A DNA stretch of 64,000 nt from Ptiloglossa arizonensis (taxonomy: Eukaryota; Arthropoda; Insecta; Hymenoptera; Colletidae). The position numbers and the translations under genes were made by a program. The notes below the pieces were generated by a model. That model ran no database searches. It was given only the letters and a program-made list of their open reading frames with translations, and was not told the origin of the DNA. The stretch covers positions 248,001 through 312,000 of the forward strand of contig NW_027478600.1 in assembly GCF_051014685.1 (NCBI RefSeq). The letters are read 5' to 3'. Shown in pieces: positions 50,480 through 63,429 of the stretch (positions are counted from its first letter, which is position 1; every line of letters begins with the position of its first letter).

Positions 50480-52140
50480 GCAACTCAAAATTTTCGCAGT
50501 TCTGATGCTCGACAAGCATAACTAGAACGGACTAGGGGAAAAGTACTCACACTGTTGAAATCGGGCGAGTTTCTACTTTCAGATGCAACAGAAATTTTGC
50601 GGATTTGTCAATCCGTTCGCGAGATATGGCAGTTTGGAGGTACGAAACGCTTGAGAAACTCAAAATTTTCGCAGTTCTGGTGCTCGACAAGCATAACTAG
50701 AACGGACTAGGGGAAAAGTACGCATACCGTTGTAGTCGGGCGAGTTTCTGCTTTCAGGTGCAACAGAAATTTTGCGGACTGGTCAATCCGTTCGCGAGAT
50801 GTGGCAGTTTGTATGTAAGAAACGGTTGAGAAACTCAAAATTTTCGCAGTTCTGATGCTCGAAACGAATAACTGGAACGGCCTAGGGGAAGAGTACACAT
50901 ACCGTTGTAATCGGGCGAGATTCTAATTTCAGATGCAACAGAAATTTTGCGGATTGGTCAATCCGTTCGCGAGATATGGCAGTTTGGAGGTAAGAAACGC
51001 TTGAGGATCTCAAAATTTTCGCAGTTCTGATGCTCGACAAGCATAACTAGAACGGACTAGGGGAAAAGTACTCACACTGTTGAAATCGGGCGAGCTTCTA
51101 CTTTCAGATGCAACAGAAATTTTGCGGATTGGTCAATCCGTTCGCGAGATATGGCAGTTTGGAGGTACGAAACGCTTGAGAAACTCAAAATTTTCGCAGT
51201 TCTGGTGCTCGACAAGCATAACTAGAACGGACTAGGGGAAAAGTACGCATACCGTTGTAGTCGGGCGAGTTTCTGCTTTCAGGTGCAACAGAAATTTTGC
51301 GGACTGGTCAATCCGTTCGCGAGATGTGGCAGTTTGTATGTAAGAAACGGTTGAGAAACTCAAAATTTTCGCAGTTCTGATGCTCGAAACGAATAACTGG
51401 AACGGCCTAGGGGAAGAGTACACATACCGTTGTAATCGGGCGAGATTCTACTTTCAGATGCAAGAGAAATTTTGCGGATTGGTCAATCCGTTCGCGAGAT
51501 ATGGCAGTTTGGAGGTAAGAAACGCTTGAGAATCTCAAAATTTTCGCAGTTCTGATGCTCGACAAGTATAACTAGAACGGACTAGGGGAAAAGTACTCAC
51601 ACTGTTGAAATCGGGCGAGTTTCTACTTTCAGATGCAACAGAAATTTTGCGGATTGGTCAATCCGTTCGCGAGATATGGCAGTTTGGAGGTACGAAACGC
51701 TTGAGAAACTCAAAATTTTCGCAGTTCTGGTGCTCGACAAGCATAACTAGAACGGACTAGGGGAAAAGTACGCATACCGTTGTAGTCGGGCGAGTTTCTG
51801 CTTTCAGGTGCAACAGAAATTTTGCGGACTGGTCAATCCGTTCGCGAGATGTGGCAGTTTGTATGTAAGAAACGGTTGAGAAACTCAAAATTTTCGCAGT
51901 TCTGATGCTCGAAACGAATAACTGGAACGGCCTAGGGGAAGAGTACACATATCGTTGTAATCGGGCGAGATTCTACTTTCAGATGCAACAGAAATTTTGC
52001 GGATTGGTCAATCCGTTCGCGAGATATGGCAGTTTGGAGGTAAGAAACGCTTGAGAATCTCAAAATTTTCGCAGTTCTGATGCTCGACAAGCATAACTAG
52101 AACGGACTAGGGGAAAAGTACTCACACTGTTGAAATCGGG
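50480..52140 (+). repeat. Trimer (525-bp) higher-order repeat, first block
   Basis: Three tandem copies of a three-monomer unit with period exactly 525 bp. Each has a unit ending 'agtactcacactgttgaaatc', then a 'ggtacgaaac' and 'gttctggtgctcg' unit, then a 'gttgtagtcggg' unit with 'tttctgctttcaggtgc', 'gcggactggtc' and 'gtttgtatgtaag'. The mark 'tcacactgttg' is at about 50,546, 51,071, 51,596 and 52,121. Copies differ by isolated bases ('ctaatttcag', 'gcaagagaaa', 'catatcgttg'). Confidence 0.85.
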
Positions 52141-54139
52141 CGAGTTTCTACTTTCAGATGCTACAGAAATTTTGCGGATTGGTCAATCCGTTTGCGAGAT
52201 ATGGCAGTTTGGAGGTAAGAAACGCTTGAGAAACTCAAAATTTTCGCAGTTCTGATGCTCGAAACGAATAACCAGAACGGCCTAGGGGAAAGGTACGCAT
52301 ACCGTCGTAATCGGGCGAGTTTCTACTTTCAGATGCAACAGAAATTTTGCGGATTGGTCAATCCGTTCGCGTGATGTGGCAGTTTGTAAGTAAGAAACGC
52401 ATTAGAAACTAAAAATTTTCGCAGTTCTGATGCTCGAAACGAATAACTAGAACGGCCTACGGGAAAAGTACGCATACCTTTGTAATCGGGCGGGTTTCTG
52501 CTTTCAGATGCAACAGAAATTTTGCGGATTGGTCAATCCGTTCGCGAGATATGGGAGTTTGGAGGTAAGAAACACTTGAGAAACACAAAATTTTCGCAGT
52601 TCTGGTGCTCGACAAGCATAACTAGAACGGACTAGGGGAAAAGTACTCATACCGTTGTGATCGGGCGAGTTTCTACTTTCAGATGCAACAGAAATTTTGC
52701 GGATTGGTCAATCCGTTCGCGAGATATGGCAGTTTGGAGGTACGAAACGCTTGAGAAACTCAAAATTTTCGCAGTTCTGGTGCTCGACAAGCATAACTAG
52801 AACGGACTAGGGGAAAAGTACGCATACCGTTGTAGTCGGGCGAGTTTCTGCTTTCAGGTGCAACAGAACTTTTGCGGATTGGTCAATCCGTTCGCGAGAT
52901 ATGGGAGTTTGGAGGTAAGAAGCACTTGAGAAACTCAAAATTTTCGCAGTTCTGATGCTCTAAACGAATAACTGGAACGGTCTAGGGGAAAAGTACACAT
53001 ACCGTTGTAATCGGGCGAGTTTCTACTTTCAGATGCAACAGAAATTTTGCGGATTGTTCAATCCGTTCGCGAGATATGGCAGTTTGGAGGTAAGAAACGC
53101 TTGAGAAACTCAAAATTTTCGGAGTTCTGATGCTCGACAAGCATAACTAGAACGGCCTAGGGGAAAAGTACGCATACCGTTGTAATCGGGCGAGTTTCTA
53201 CTTTCAGATGCAACAGAAATTTTGCGGATTGGTCAATCCGTTCGCGAGATATGGCAGTTTGGAGGTAAGAAACGGTTGAGAAACTCAAAATTTTCGCAGT
53301 TCTGATGCTCGAAACGAATAACTGGAACAGCGTAGGGGAAAAGTATACATACCGTTGTAATCGGGCGAGTTTCTACTTTCAGATGCAATAGGAATTTTGC
53401 GGTTTGGTCAATCCGTTCGCGAGATATGGGAGTTTGGAGGTAAGAAACGCTTGAGAAACTCAAAATTTTCGCAGTTCTGATGCTCGAAACGAATAACTAG
53501 AACGGCCTCGGGAAAAAGTACGCATACCGTTGTGATCGGGCGAGTTTCTACTTTCAGATGCAACAGAAATTTTGCGGATTGGTCAATCCGTTCGCGAGAT
53601 ATGGCAGTTTGGAGGTAAGAAACGCTTGAGAAACTCAAAATTTTCGCAGTTCTGATGCTCGACAAGCATAACTAGAACTGCCTAGGGGAAAAGTACGCAT
53701 ACCGTTGTAATCGGGCGAGTTTCTACTTTCAGATGCAACAGAAATTTTGCGGATTGGTCAATCCGTTCGCGAGATATGGCAGTTTGGAGGTAAGAAACGG
53801 TTGAGAAACTCAATATTTTCGCAGTTCTGATGCTCGAAACGAATAACTGGAACGGCGTAGGGGAAAAGTATACATACCGTTGTAATCGGGCGAGTTTCTA
53901 CTTTCAGATGCAACAGAAACTTTGCGGATTGGTCAATCCGTTCATGAGATATGGCAGTTTGGAGGTAAGAAACGCTTGAGAAACTCAAAATTTTCGCAGT
54001 TCTGATGCTCGACAAGCATAACTAGAACGGCCTAGGGGAAAAGTACTCATACTGTTGAAATCGAGCGAGTTTCTACTTTCAGATGCAACAGAAATATTGC
54101 GGATTGGTCAATCCGTTCGCGAGATATGGCAGTTTGGAG

Positions 54140-57100
54140 GTAAGAAACGCTTGAGAAACTCAAAATTTTCGCAGTTCTGATGCTCGACAAGCATAACTAG
54201 AACGGCCTAGGGGAAAAGTACTCATACTGTTGAAATCGGGCGAGTTTCTACTTTCAGATGCAACAGAAATTTTGCGGATTGGTCAATCCGTTCGCGAGAT
54301 ATGGCAGTTTGGAGGTACGAAACGCTTGAGAAACTCAAAATTTTCGCAGTCCTGGAGCTCGACAAGCATAACTAGAACGGACTAGGGGAAAAGTACGCAT
54401 ACCGTTGTAATAGGGCGAGCTTCTACTTTCAGATGCAACAGAAATTTTGCGGATCGGTCAATCCGTTCGCGAGATATGGCAGTTTGGAGGTACGAAACGC
54501 TTGAGAAACTCAAAATTTTCGCAGTTCTGGTGCTCGACAAGCATAACTAGAACGGACTAGGGGAAAAGTACGCATACCGTTGTAATAGGGCGAGCTTCTA
54601 CTTTCAGATGCAACAGAAATTTTGCGGGTTGGTCAATCCGTTCGCGAAATATGGCAGTTTGGAGGTAAGAAACGGTTGAGAAACTCATAATGTTCACAGT
54701 TCTGATGCTCGAAACGAATAACTAGAACGGCCTAGGGGAAAAGTACTCATACCGTTGTGATCGGGCGAGTTTCTACTTTCAGATGCAACAGAAATTTTGC
54801 GGATTGGTCAATCCGTTCGCGAGATATGGCAGTTTGGAGGTAAGAAACGCTTGATAAACTCAAAATGTTCACAGTTCTGATGCTCGACAAGCATAACTAG
54901 GACGGACAAGGGGAAAAGTACGCATACGTTTGTAATCGGGCGAGGTTCTACTTTCAGATGCAACAGAAATATTGCGGATTGGTCAATCCGTTCGCGAGAT
55001 ATGGCAGTTTGGAGGTAAGAAACGCTTGAGAAACTCAAAATTTTCGCAGTTCTGGTGCTCGACAAGCATAACTAGAACGGACTAGGGGAAAAGTACGCAT
55101 ACCGTTGTAATCGGGCGAGTTTCTACTTTCAGATGCAACAGAAATTTTGCGGATCGGTCAATCCGTTCGCGAGATATGGCAGTTTGGAGGTAAAAAACGG
55201 TCGGGAAACTCAAAATGTTCACAGTTCTGATGCTCGACAAGCATAACTAGGACGGACAAGGGGAAAAGTACGCATACGCTTGTAATCGGGCGAGGTTCTA
55301 CTTTCAGATGCAACAGAAATATTGCGGATTGGTCAATCCGTTCGCGAGATATGGCAGTTTGGAGGTAAGAAACGCTTGAGAAACTCAAAAATTTTCGCAG
55401 TTCTGATGCTCGACAGGCATAACTAGAACGGCCTAGGGGAATAGTACTCATACTGTTGAAATCGGGCGAGTTTCTACTTTCAGATGCAACAGAAATTTTG
55501 CGGATTGGTCAATCCGTTCGCGAGATATGGCAGTTTGGAGGTACGAAACGCTTGAGAAACTCAAAATTTTCGCAGTTCTGGTGCTCGACAAGCATAACTA
55601 GAACGGACTAGGGGAAAAGTACGCATACCGTTGTAATAGGGCGAGCTTCTACTTTCAGATGCAACAGAAATTTTGCGGGTTGGTCAATCCGTTCGCGAAA
55701 TATGGCAGTTTGGAGGTAAGAAACGGTTGAGAAACTCATAATGTTCACAGTTCTGATGCTCGAAACGAATAACTAGAACGGCCTAGGGGAAAAGTACACA
55801 TACCGTTGTAATCGGGCGAGTTTCTACTTTCAGATGCAACAGAAATTTTGCGGATTGGTCAATCCTTTCGTGAGATATGGCAGTTTGGAGGTAAGAAACG
55901 CTTGAGAAACTCAAAATTTTCGCTGTTCTGATGCTCGAAACGAATAACTAGAACGGCCTAGGGGAAAAGTACGCATACCGTTGTAGTCGGGCGAGTTTCT
56001 GCTTTCAGGTGCAACAGAACTTTTGCGGATTGGTCAATCCGTTCGCGAGATAAGGGAGTTTGGAGGTAAGAAGCACTTGAGAAACTCAAAATTTTCGCAG
56101 TTCTGATGCTCTAAACGAATAACTGGAACGGTCTAGGGGAAAAGTACACATACCGTTGTAATCGGGCGAGTTTCTACTTTCAGATGCAACAGAAATTTTG
56201 CGGATTGTTCAATCCGTTCGCGAGATATGGCAGTTTGGAGGTAAGAAACGCTTGAGAAACTAAAAATTTTCGCAGTTCTGATTCTGGAAACGAATAACTA
56301 GAACGGGCTAGGGGAAAAGTACTCATACCGTTGTGATCGGGCGAGTTTCTACTTTCAGGTGCAATAGAAATTTTGCGGATTGGTCAATCCGTTCGCGAGA
56401 TATGGCAGTTTGGAGGTAAGAAACGCTTGAGAAACTCAAAATTTTCGTAGTTCTGATGCTCGAAACGAATAACTAGAACGGCCTAGGGGAAAAGTACACA
56501 TACCGTTGTAATCGGGCGAGTTTCTACTTTCAGATGCAACAGAAATTTTGCGGATTGGTCAATCCTTTCGCGAGATATTGCAGTTTGGAGGTAAGAAACG
56601 CTTGAGCAACTCAAAATTTTCGCAGTTCTGATGCTCGACAAGCATAACTAGAACGGACTAGGGGAAAAGTACTCACACTGTTGAAATCGGGCGAGTTTCT
56701 ACTTTCAGATGCAACAGAAATTTTGCGGATTGGTCAATCCGTTCGCGAGATATGGCAGTTTGGAGGTACGAAACGCTTGAGAAACTCAAAATTTTCGCAG
56801 TTCTGGTGCTCGACAAGCATAACTAGAACGGCCTAGGGGAAAAGTACTCATACTGTTGAAATCGGGCGAGTTTCTACTTTCAGATGCAACAGAAATTTTG
56901 CGGATTGGTCAATCCGTTCGCGAGATATGGCAGTTTGGAGGTACGAAACGCTTGAGAAACTCAAAATTTTCGCAGTTCTGATGCTCGACAAGCATAACTA
57001 GAACGGCCTAGGGGAAAAGTACTCATACTGTTGAAATCGGGCGAGTTTCTACTTTCAGATGCAACAGAAATTTTGCGGATTGGTCAATCCGTTCGCGAGA

Positions 57101-59631
57101 TATGGCAGTTTGGAGGTACGAAACGCTTGAGAAACTCAAAATTTTCGCAGTCCTGGAGCTCGACAAGCATAACTAGAACGGACTAGGGGAAAAGTACGCA
57201 TACCGTTGTAATAGGGCGAGCTTCTACTTTCAGATGCAACAGAAATTTTGCGGATCGGTCAATCCGTTCGCGAGATATGGCAGTTTGGAGGTACGAAACG
57301 CTTGAGAAACTCAAAATTTTCGCAGTTCTGGTGCTCGACAAGCATAACTAGAACGGACTAGGGGAAAAGTACGCATACCGTTGTAATAGGGCGAGCTTCT
57401 ACTTTCAGATGCAACAGAAATTTTGCGGGTTGGTCAATCCGTTCGCGAAATATGGCAGTTTGGAGGTAAGAAACGGTTGAGAAACTCATAATGTTCACAG
57501 TTCTGATGCTCGAAACGAATAACTAGAACGGCCTAGGGGAAAAGTACTCATACCGTTGTGATCGGGCGAGTTTCTACTTTCAGATGCAACAGAAATTTTG
57601 CGGATTGGTCAATCCGTTCGCGAGATATGGCAGTTTGGAGGTAAGAAACGCTTGATAAACTCAAAATGTTCACAGTTCTGATGCTCGACAAGCATAACTA
57701 GGACGGACAAGGGGAAAAGTACGCATACGTTTGTAATCGGGCGAGGTTCTACTTTCAGATGCAACAGAAATATTGCGGATTGGTCAATCCGTTCGCGAGA
57801 TATGGCAGTTTGGAGGTAAGAAACGCTTGAGAAACTCAAAATTTTCGCAGTTCTGGTGCTCGACAAGCATAACTAGAACGGACTAGGGGAAAAGTACGCA
57901 TACCGTTGTAATCGGGCGAGTTTCTACTTTCAGATGCAACAGAAATTTTGCGGATCGGTCAATCCGTTCGCGAGATATGGCAGTTTGGAGGTAAAAAACG
58001 GTCGGGAAACTCAAAATGTTCACAGTTCTGATGCTCGACAAGCATAACTAGGACGGACAAGGGGAAAAGTACGCATACGCTTGTAATCGGGCGAGGTTCT
58101 ACTTTCAGATGCAACAGAAATATTGCGGATTGGTCAATCCGTTCGCGAGATATGGCAGTTTGGAGGTAAGAAACGCTTGAGAAACTCAAAAATTTTCGCA
58201 GTTCTGATGCTCGACAGGCATAACTAGAACGGCCTAGGGGAATAGTACTCATACTGTTGAAATCGGGCGAGTTTCTACTTTCAGATGCAACAGAAATTTT
58301 GCGGATTGGTCAATCCGTTCGCGAGATATGGCAGTTTGGAGGTACGAAACGCTTGAGAAACTCAAAATTTTCGCAGTTCTGGTGCTCGACAAGCATAACT
58401 AGAACGGACTAGGGGAAAAGTACGCATACCGTTGTAATAGGGCGAGCTTCTACTTTCAGATGCAACAGAAATTTTGCGGGTTGGTCAATCCGTTCGCGAA
58501 ATATGGCAGTTTGGAGGTAAGAAACGGTTGAGAAACTCATAATGTTCACAGTTCTGATGCTCGAAACGAATAACTAGAACGGCCTAGGGGAAAAGTACAC
58601 ATACCGTTGTAATCGGGCGAGTTTCTACTTTCAGATGCAACAGAAATTTTGCGGATTGGTCAATCCTTTCGTGAGATATGGCAGTTTGGAGGTAAGAAAC
58701 GCTTGAGAAACTCAAAATTTTCGCTGTTCTGATGCTCGAAACGAATAACTAGAACGGCCTAGGGGAAAAGTACGCATACCGTTGTAGTCGGGCGAGTTTC
58801 TGCTTTCAGGTGCAACAGAACTTTTGCGGATTGGTCAATCCGTTCGCGAGATAAGGGAGTTTGGAGGTAAGAAGCACTTGAGAAACTCAAAATTTTCGCA
58901 GTTCTGATGCTCTAAACGAATAACTGGAACGGTCTAGGGGAAAAGTACACATACCGTTGTAATCGGGCGAGTTTCTACTTTCAGATGCAACAGAAATTTT
59001 GCGGATTGTTCAATCCGTTCGCGAGATATGGCAGTTTGGAGGTAAGAAACGCTTGAGAAACTAAAAATTTTCGCAGTTCTGATTCTGGAAACGAATAACT
59101 AGAACGGGCTAGGGGAAAAGTACTCATACCGTTGTGATCGGGCGAGTTTCTACTTTCAGGTGCAATAGAAATTTTGCGGATTGGTCAATCCGTTCGCGAG
59201 ATATGGCAGTTTGGAGGTAAGAAACGCTTGAGAAACTCAAAATTTTCGTAGTTCTGATGCTCGAAACGAATAACTAGAACGGCCTAGGGGAAAAGTACAC
59301 ATACCGTTGTAATCGGGCGAGTTTCTACTTTCAGATGCAACAGAAATTTTGCGGATTGGTCAATCCTTTCGCGAGATATTGCAGTTTGGAGGTAAGAAAC
59401 GCTTGAGCAACTCAAAATTTTCGCAGTTCTGATGCTCGACAAGCATAACTAGAACGGACTAGGGGAAAAGTACTCACACTGTTGAAATCGGGCGAGTTTC
59501 TACTTTCAGATGCAACAGAAATTTTGCGGATTGGTCAATCCGTTCGCGAGATATGGCAGTTTGGAGGTACGAAACGCTTGAGAAACTCAAAATTTTCGCA
59601 GTTCTGGTGCTCGACAAGCATAACTAGAACG
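54140..59631 (+). repeat. 2,801-bp tandem duplication (16 monomers plus 1 base)
   Basis: 54,140-56,830 matches 56,941-59,631 at a constant offset of 2,801. Shared marks are 'cagtcctggagctcg', 'gtaatagggcgagc', 'gcttgataaactc', 'catacgcttgtaatc', 'gacaggcataac', 'cctttcgtgag', 'gataagggag', 'gattctggaaac' and 'cctttcgcgagatattg'. The odd base comes from the 176-bp monomer with 'ctcaaaaatttt' (about 55,386 and 58,187). The copies part near 56,830 and 59,631, where 'ggcctagggg' faces 'ggactagggg'. Confidence 0.85.
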
Positions 59632-61070
59632 GACTAGGGGAAAAGTACGCATACCGTTGTAGTCGGGCGAGTTTCTGCTTTCAGGTGCAACAGAAATTTT
59701 GCGGACTGGTCAATCCGTTCGCGAGATGTGGCAGTTTGTATGTAAGAAACGGTAGAGAAACTCAAAATTTTCGCAGTTCTGATGCTCGAAACGAATAACT
59801 GGAACGGCCTAGGGGAAGAGTACACATACCGTTGTAATCGGGCGAGATTCTAATTTCAGATGCAACAGAAATTTTGCGGATTGGTCAATCCGTTCGCGAG
59901 ATATGGCAGTTTGGAGGTAAGAAACGCTTGAGAATCTCAAAATTTTCGCAGTTCTGATGCTCGACAAGCATAACTAGAACGGACTAGGGGAAAAGTACTC
60001 ACACTGTTGAAATCGGGCGAGTTTCTACTTTCAGATGCAACAGAAATTTTGCGGATTGGTCAATCCGTTCGCGAGATATGGCAGTTTGGAGGTACGAAAC
60101 GCTTGAGAAACTCAAAATTTTCGCAGTTCTGGTGCTCGACAAGCATAACTAGAACGGACTAGGGGAAAAGTACGCATACCGTTGTAGTCGGGCGAGTTTC
60201 TGCTTTCAGGTGCAACAGAAATTTTGCGGACTGGTCAATCCGTTCGCGAGATGTGGCAGTTTGTATGTAAGAAACGGTTGAGAAACTCAAAATTTTCGCA
60301 GTTCTGATGCTCGAAACGAATAACTGGAACGGCCTAGGGGAAGAGTACACATACCGTTGTAATCGGGCGAGATTCTACTTTCAGATGCAAGAGAAATTTT
60401 GCGGATTGGTCAATCCGTTCGCGAGATATGGCAGTTTGGAGGTAAGAAACGCTTGAGAATCTCAAAATTTTCGCAGTTCTGATGCTCGACAAGTATAACT
60501 AGAACGGACTAGGGGAAAAGTACTCACACTGGTGAAATCGGGCGAGTTTCTACTTTCAGATGCAACAGAAATTTTGCGGATTGGTCAATCCGTTCGCGAG
60601 ATATGGCAGTTTGGAGGTACGAAACGCTTGAGAAACTCAAAATTTTCGCAGTTCTGGTGCTCGACAAGCATAACTAGAACGGACTAGGGGAAAAGTACGC
60701 ATACCGTTGTAGTCGGGCGAGTTTCTGCTTTCAGGTGCAACAGAAATTTTGCGGACTGGTCAATCCGTTCGCGAGATGTGGCAGTTTGTATGTAAGAAAC
60801 GGTTGAGAAACTCAAAATTTTCGCAGTTCTGATGCTCGAAACGAATAACTGGAACGGCCTAGGGGAAGAGTACACATATCGTTGTAATCGGGCGAGATTC
60901 TACTTTCAGATGCAACAGAAATTTTGCGGATTGGTCAATCCGTTCGCGAGATATGGCAGTTTGGAGGTAAGAAACGCTTGAGAATCTCAAAATTTTCGCA
61001 GTTCTGATGCTCGACAAGCATAACTAGAACGGACTAGGGGAAAAGTACTCACACTGTTGAAATCGGGCGA
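59400..61070 (+). repeat. Trimer (525-bp) higher-order repeat, second block
   Basis: Same three-monomer unit as at 50.5-52.1 kb, again three copies plus a partial one. The shared private substitutions appear in the same order ('ctaatttcag' in the first, 'gcaagagaaa' in the second, 'catatcgttg' in the third). That means the whole trimer block was copied as one piece at offset 8,927 bp and did not arise independently. Confidence 0.85.
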
Positions 61071-63429
61071 GTTTCTACTTTCAGATGCTACAGAAATTTT
61101 GCGGATTGGTCAATCCGTTTGCGAGATATGGCAGTTTGGAGGTAAGAAACGCTTGAGAAACTCAAAATTTTCGCAGTTCTGATGCTCGAAACGAATAACC
61201 AGAACGGCCTAGGGGAAAGGTACGCATACCGTCGTAATCGGGCGAGTTTCTACTTTCAGATGCAACAGAAATTTTGCGGATTGGTCAATCCGTTCGCGTG
61301 ATGTGGCAGTTTGTAAGTAAGAAACGCATTAGAAACTAAAAATTTTCGCAGTTCTGATGCTCGAAACGAATAACTAGAACGGCCTACGGGAAAAGTACGC
61401 ATACCTTTGTAATCGGGCGGGTTTCTGCTTTCAGATGCAACAGAAATTTTGCGGATTGGTCAATCCGTTCGCGAGATATGGGAGTTTGGAGGTAAGAAAC
61501 ACTTGAGAAACACAAAATTTTCGCAGTTCTGGTGCTCGACAAGCATAACTAGAACGGACTAGGGGAAAAGTACTCATACCGTTGTGATCGGGCGAGTTTC
61601 TACTTTCAGATGCAACAGAAATTTTGCGGATTGGTCAATCCGTTCGCGAGATATGGCAGTTTGGAGGTACGAAACGCTTGAGAAACTCAAAATTTTCGCA
61701 GTTCTGGTGCTCGACAAGCATAACTAGAACGGACTAGGGGAAAAGTACGCATACCGTTGTAGTCGGGCGAGTTTCTGCTTTCAGGTGCAACAGAACTTTT
61801 GCGGATTGGTCAATCCGTTCGCGAGATATGGGAGTTTGGAGGTAAGAAGCACTTGAGAAACTCAAAATTTTCGCAGTTCTGATGCTCTAAACGAATAACT
61901 GGAACGGTCTAGGGGAAAAGTACACATACCGTTGTAATCGGGCGAGTTTCTACTTTCAGATGCAACAGAAATTTTGCGGATTGTTCAATCCGTTCGCGAG
62001 ATATGGCAGTTTGGAGGTAAGAAACGCTTGAGAAACTCAAAATTTTCGCAGTTCTGATGCTCGACAAGCATAACTAGAACGGCCTAGGGGAAAAGTACGC
62101 ATACCGTTGTAATCGGGCGAGTTTCTACTTTCAGATGCAACAGAAATTTTGCGGATTGGTCAATCCGTTCGCGAGATATGGCAGTTTGGAGGTAAGAAAC
62201 GGTTGAGAAACTCAAAATTTTCGCAGTTCTGATGCTCGAAACGAATAACTGGAACAGCGTAGGGGAAAAGTATACATACCGTTGTAATCGGGCGAGTTTC
62301 TACTTTCAGATGCAATAGGAATTTTGCGGTTTGGTCAATCCGTTCGCGAGATATGGGAGTTTGGAGGTAAGAAACGCTTGAGAAACTCAAAATTTTCGCA
62401 GTTCTGATGCTCGAAACGAATAACTAGAACGGCCTCGGGAAAAAGTACGCATACCGTTGTGATCGGGCGAGTTTCTACTTTCAGATGCAACAGAAATTTT
62501 GCGGATTGGTCAATCCGTTCGCGAGATATGGCAGTTTGGAGGTAAGAAACGCTTGAGAAACTCAAAATTTTCGCAGTTCTGATGCTCGACAAGCATAACT
62601 AGAACTGCCTAGGGGAAAAGTACGCATACCGTTGTAATCGGGCGAGTTTCTACTTTCAGATGCAACAGAAATTTTGCGGATTGGTCAATCCGTTCGCGAA
62701 ATATGGCAGTTTGGAGGTAAGAAACGGTTGAGAAACTCAATATTTTCGCAGTTCTGATGCTCGAAACGAATAACTGGAACGGCGTAGGGGAAAAGTATAC
62801 ATACCGTTGTAATCGGGCGAGTTTCTACTTTCAGATGCAACAGAAACTTTGCGGATTGGTCAATCCGTTCGCGAGATATGGCAGTTTGGAGGTAAGAAAC
62901 GCTTGAGAAACTCAAAATTTTCGCAGTTCTGATGCTCGACAAGCATAACTAGAACGGCCTAGGGGAAAAGTACTCATACTGTTGAAATCGGGCGAGTTTC
63001 TACTTTCAGATGCAACAGAAATATTGCGGATTGGTCAATCCGTTCGCGAGATATGGCAGTTTGGAGGTAAGAAACGCTTGAGAAACTCAAAATTTTCGCA
63101 GTTCTGATGCTCGACAAGCATAACTAGAACGGCCTAGGGGAAAAGTACTCATACTGTTGAAATCGGGCGAGTTTCTACTTTCAGATGCAACAGAAATTTT
63201 GCGGATTGGTCAATCCGTTCGCGAGATATGGCAGTTTGGACGTACGAAACGCTTGAGAAACTCAAAATTTTCGCAGTCCTGGAGCTCGACAAGCATAACT
63301 AGAACGGACTAGGGGAAAAGTACGCATACCGTTGTAATAGGGCGAGCTTCTACTTTCAGATGCAACAGAAATTTTGCGGGTTGGTCAATCCGTTCGCGAA
63401 ATATGGCAGTTTGGAGGTAAGAAACGGTT

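Larger units (their letters stand above)
50425..63378 (+). repeat. 8,927-bp spaced duplication, about 4.0 kb copies
   Basis: About 50,425-54,450 recurs at 59,352-63,378, offset 51 x 175 plus 2, with very few differences (for example 'ttcatgagat' at 53,941 against 'ttcgcgagat' at 62,868). The copies carry the trimer block, the 'gcattagaaac' unit, 'gcctcgggaaaaag' and 'aactgcctagggg'. They end where 'gcggatcggtc' (54,453) faces 'gcgggttggtc' (63,379). The 2,801-bp tandem pair lies between them. A poorer extension upstream (49.6-50.4 kb) lacks one monomer and holds the indel cluster. Confidence 0.85.
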
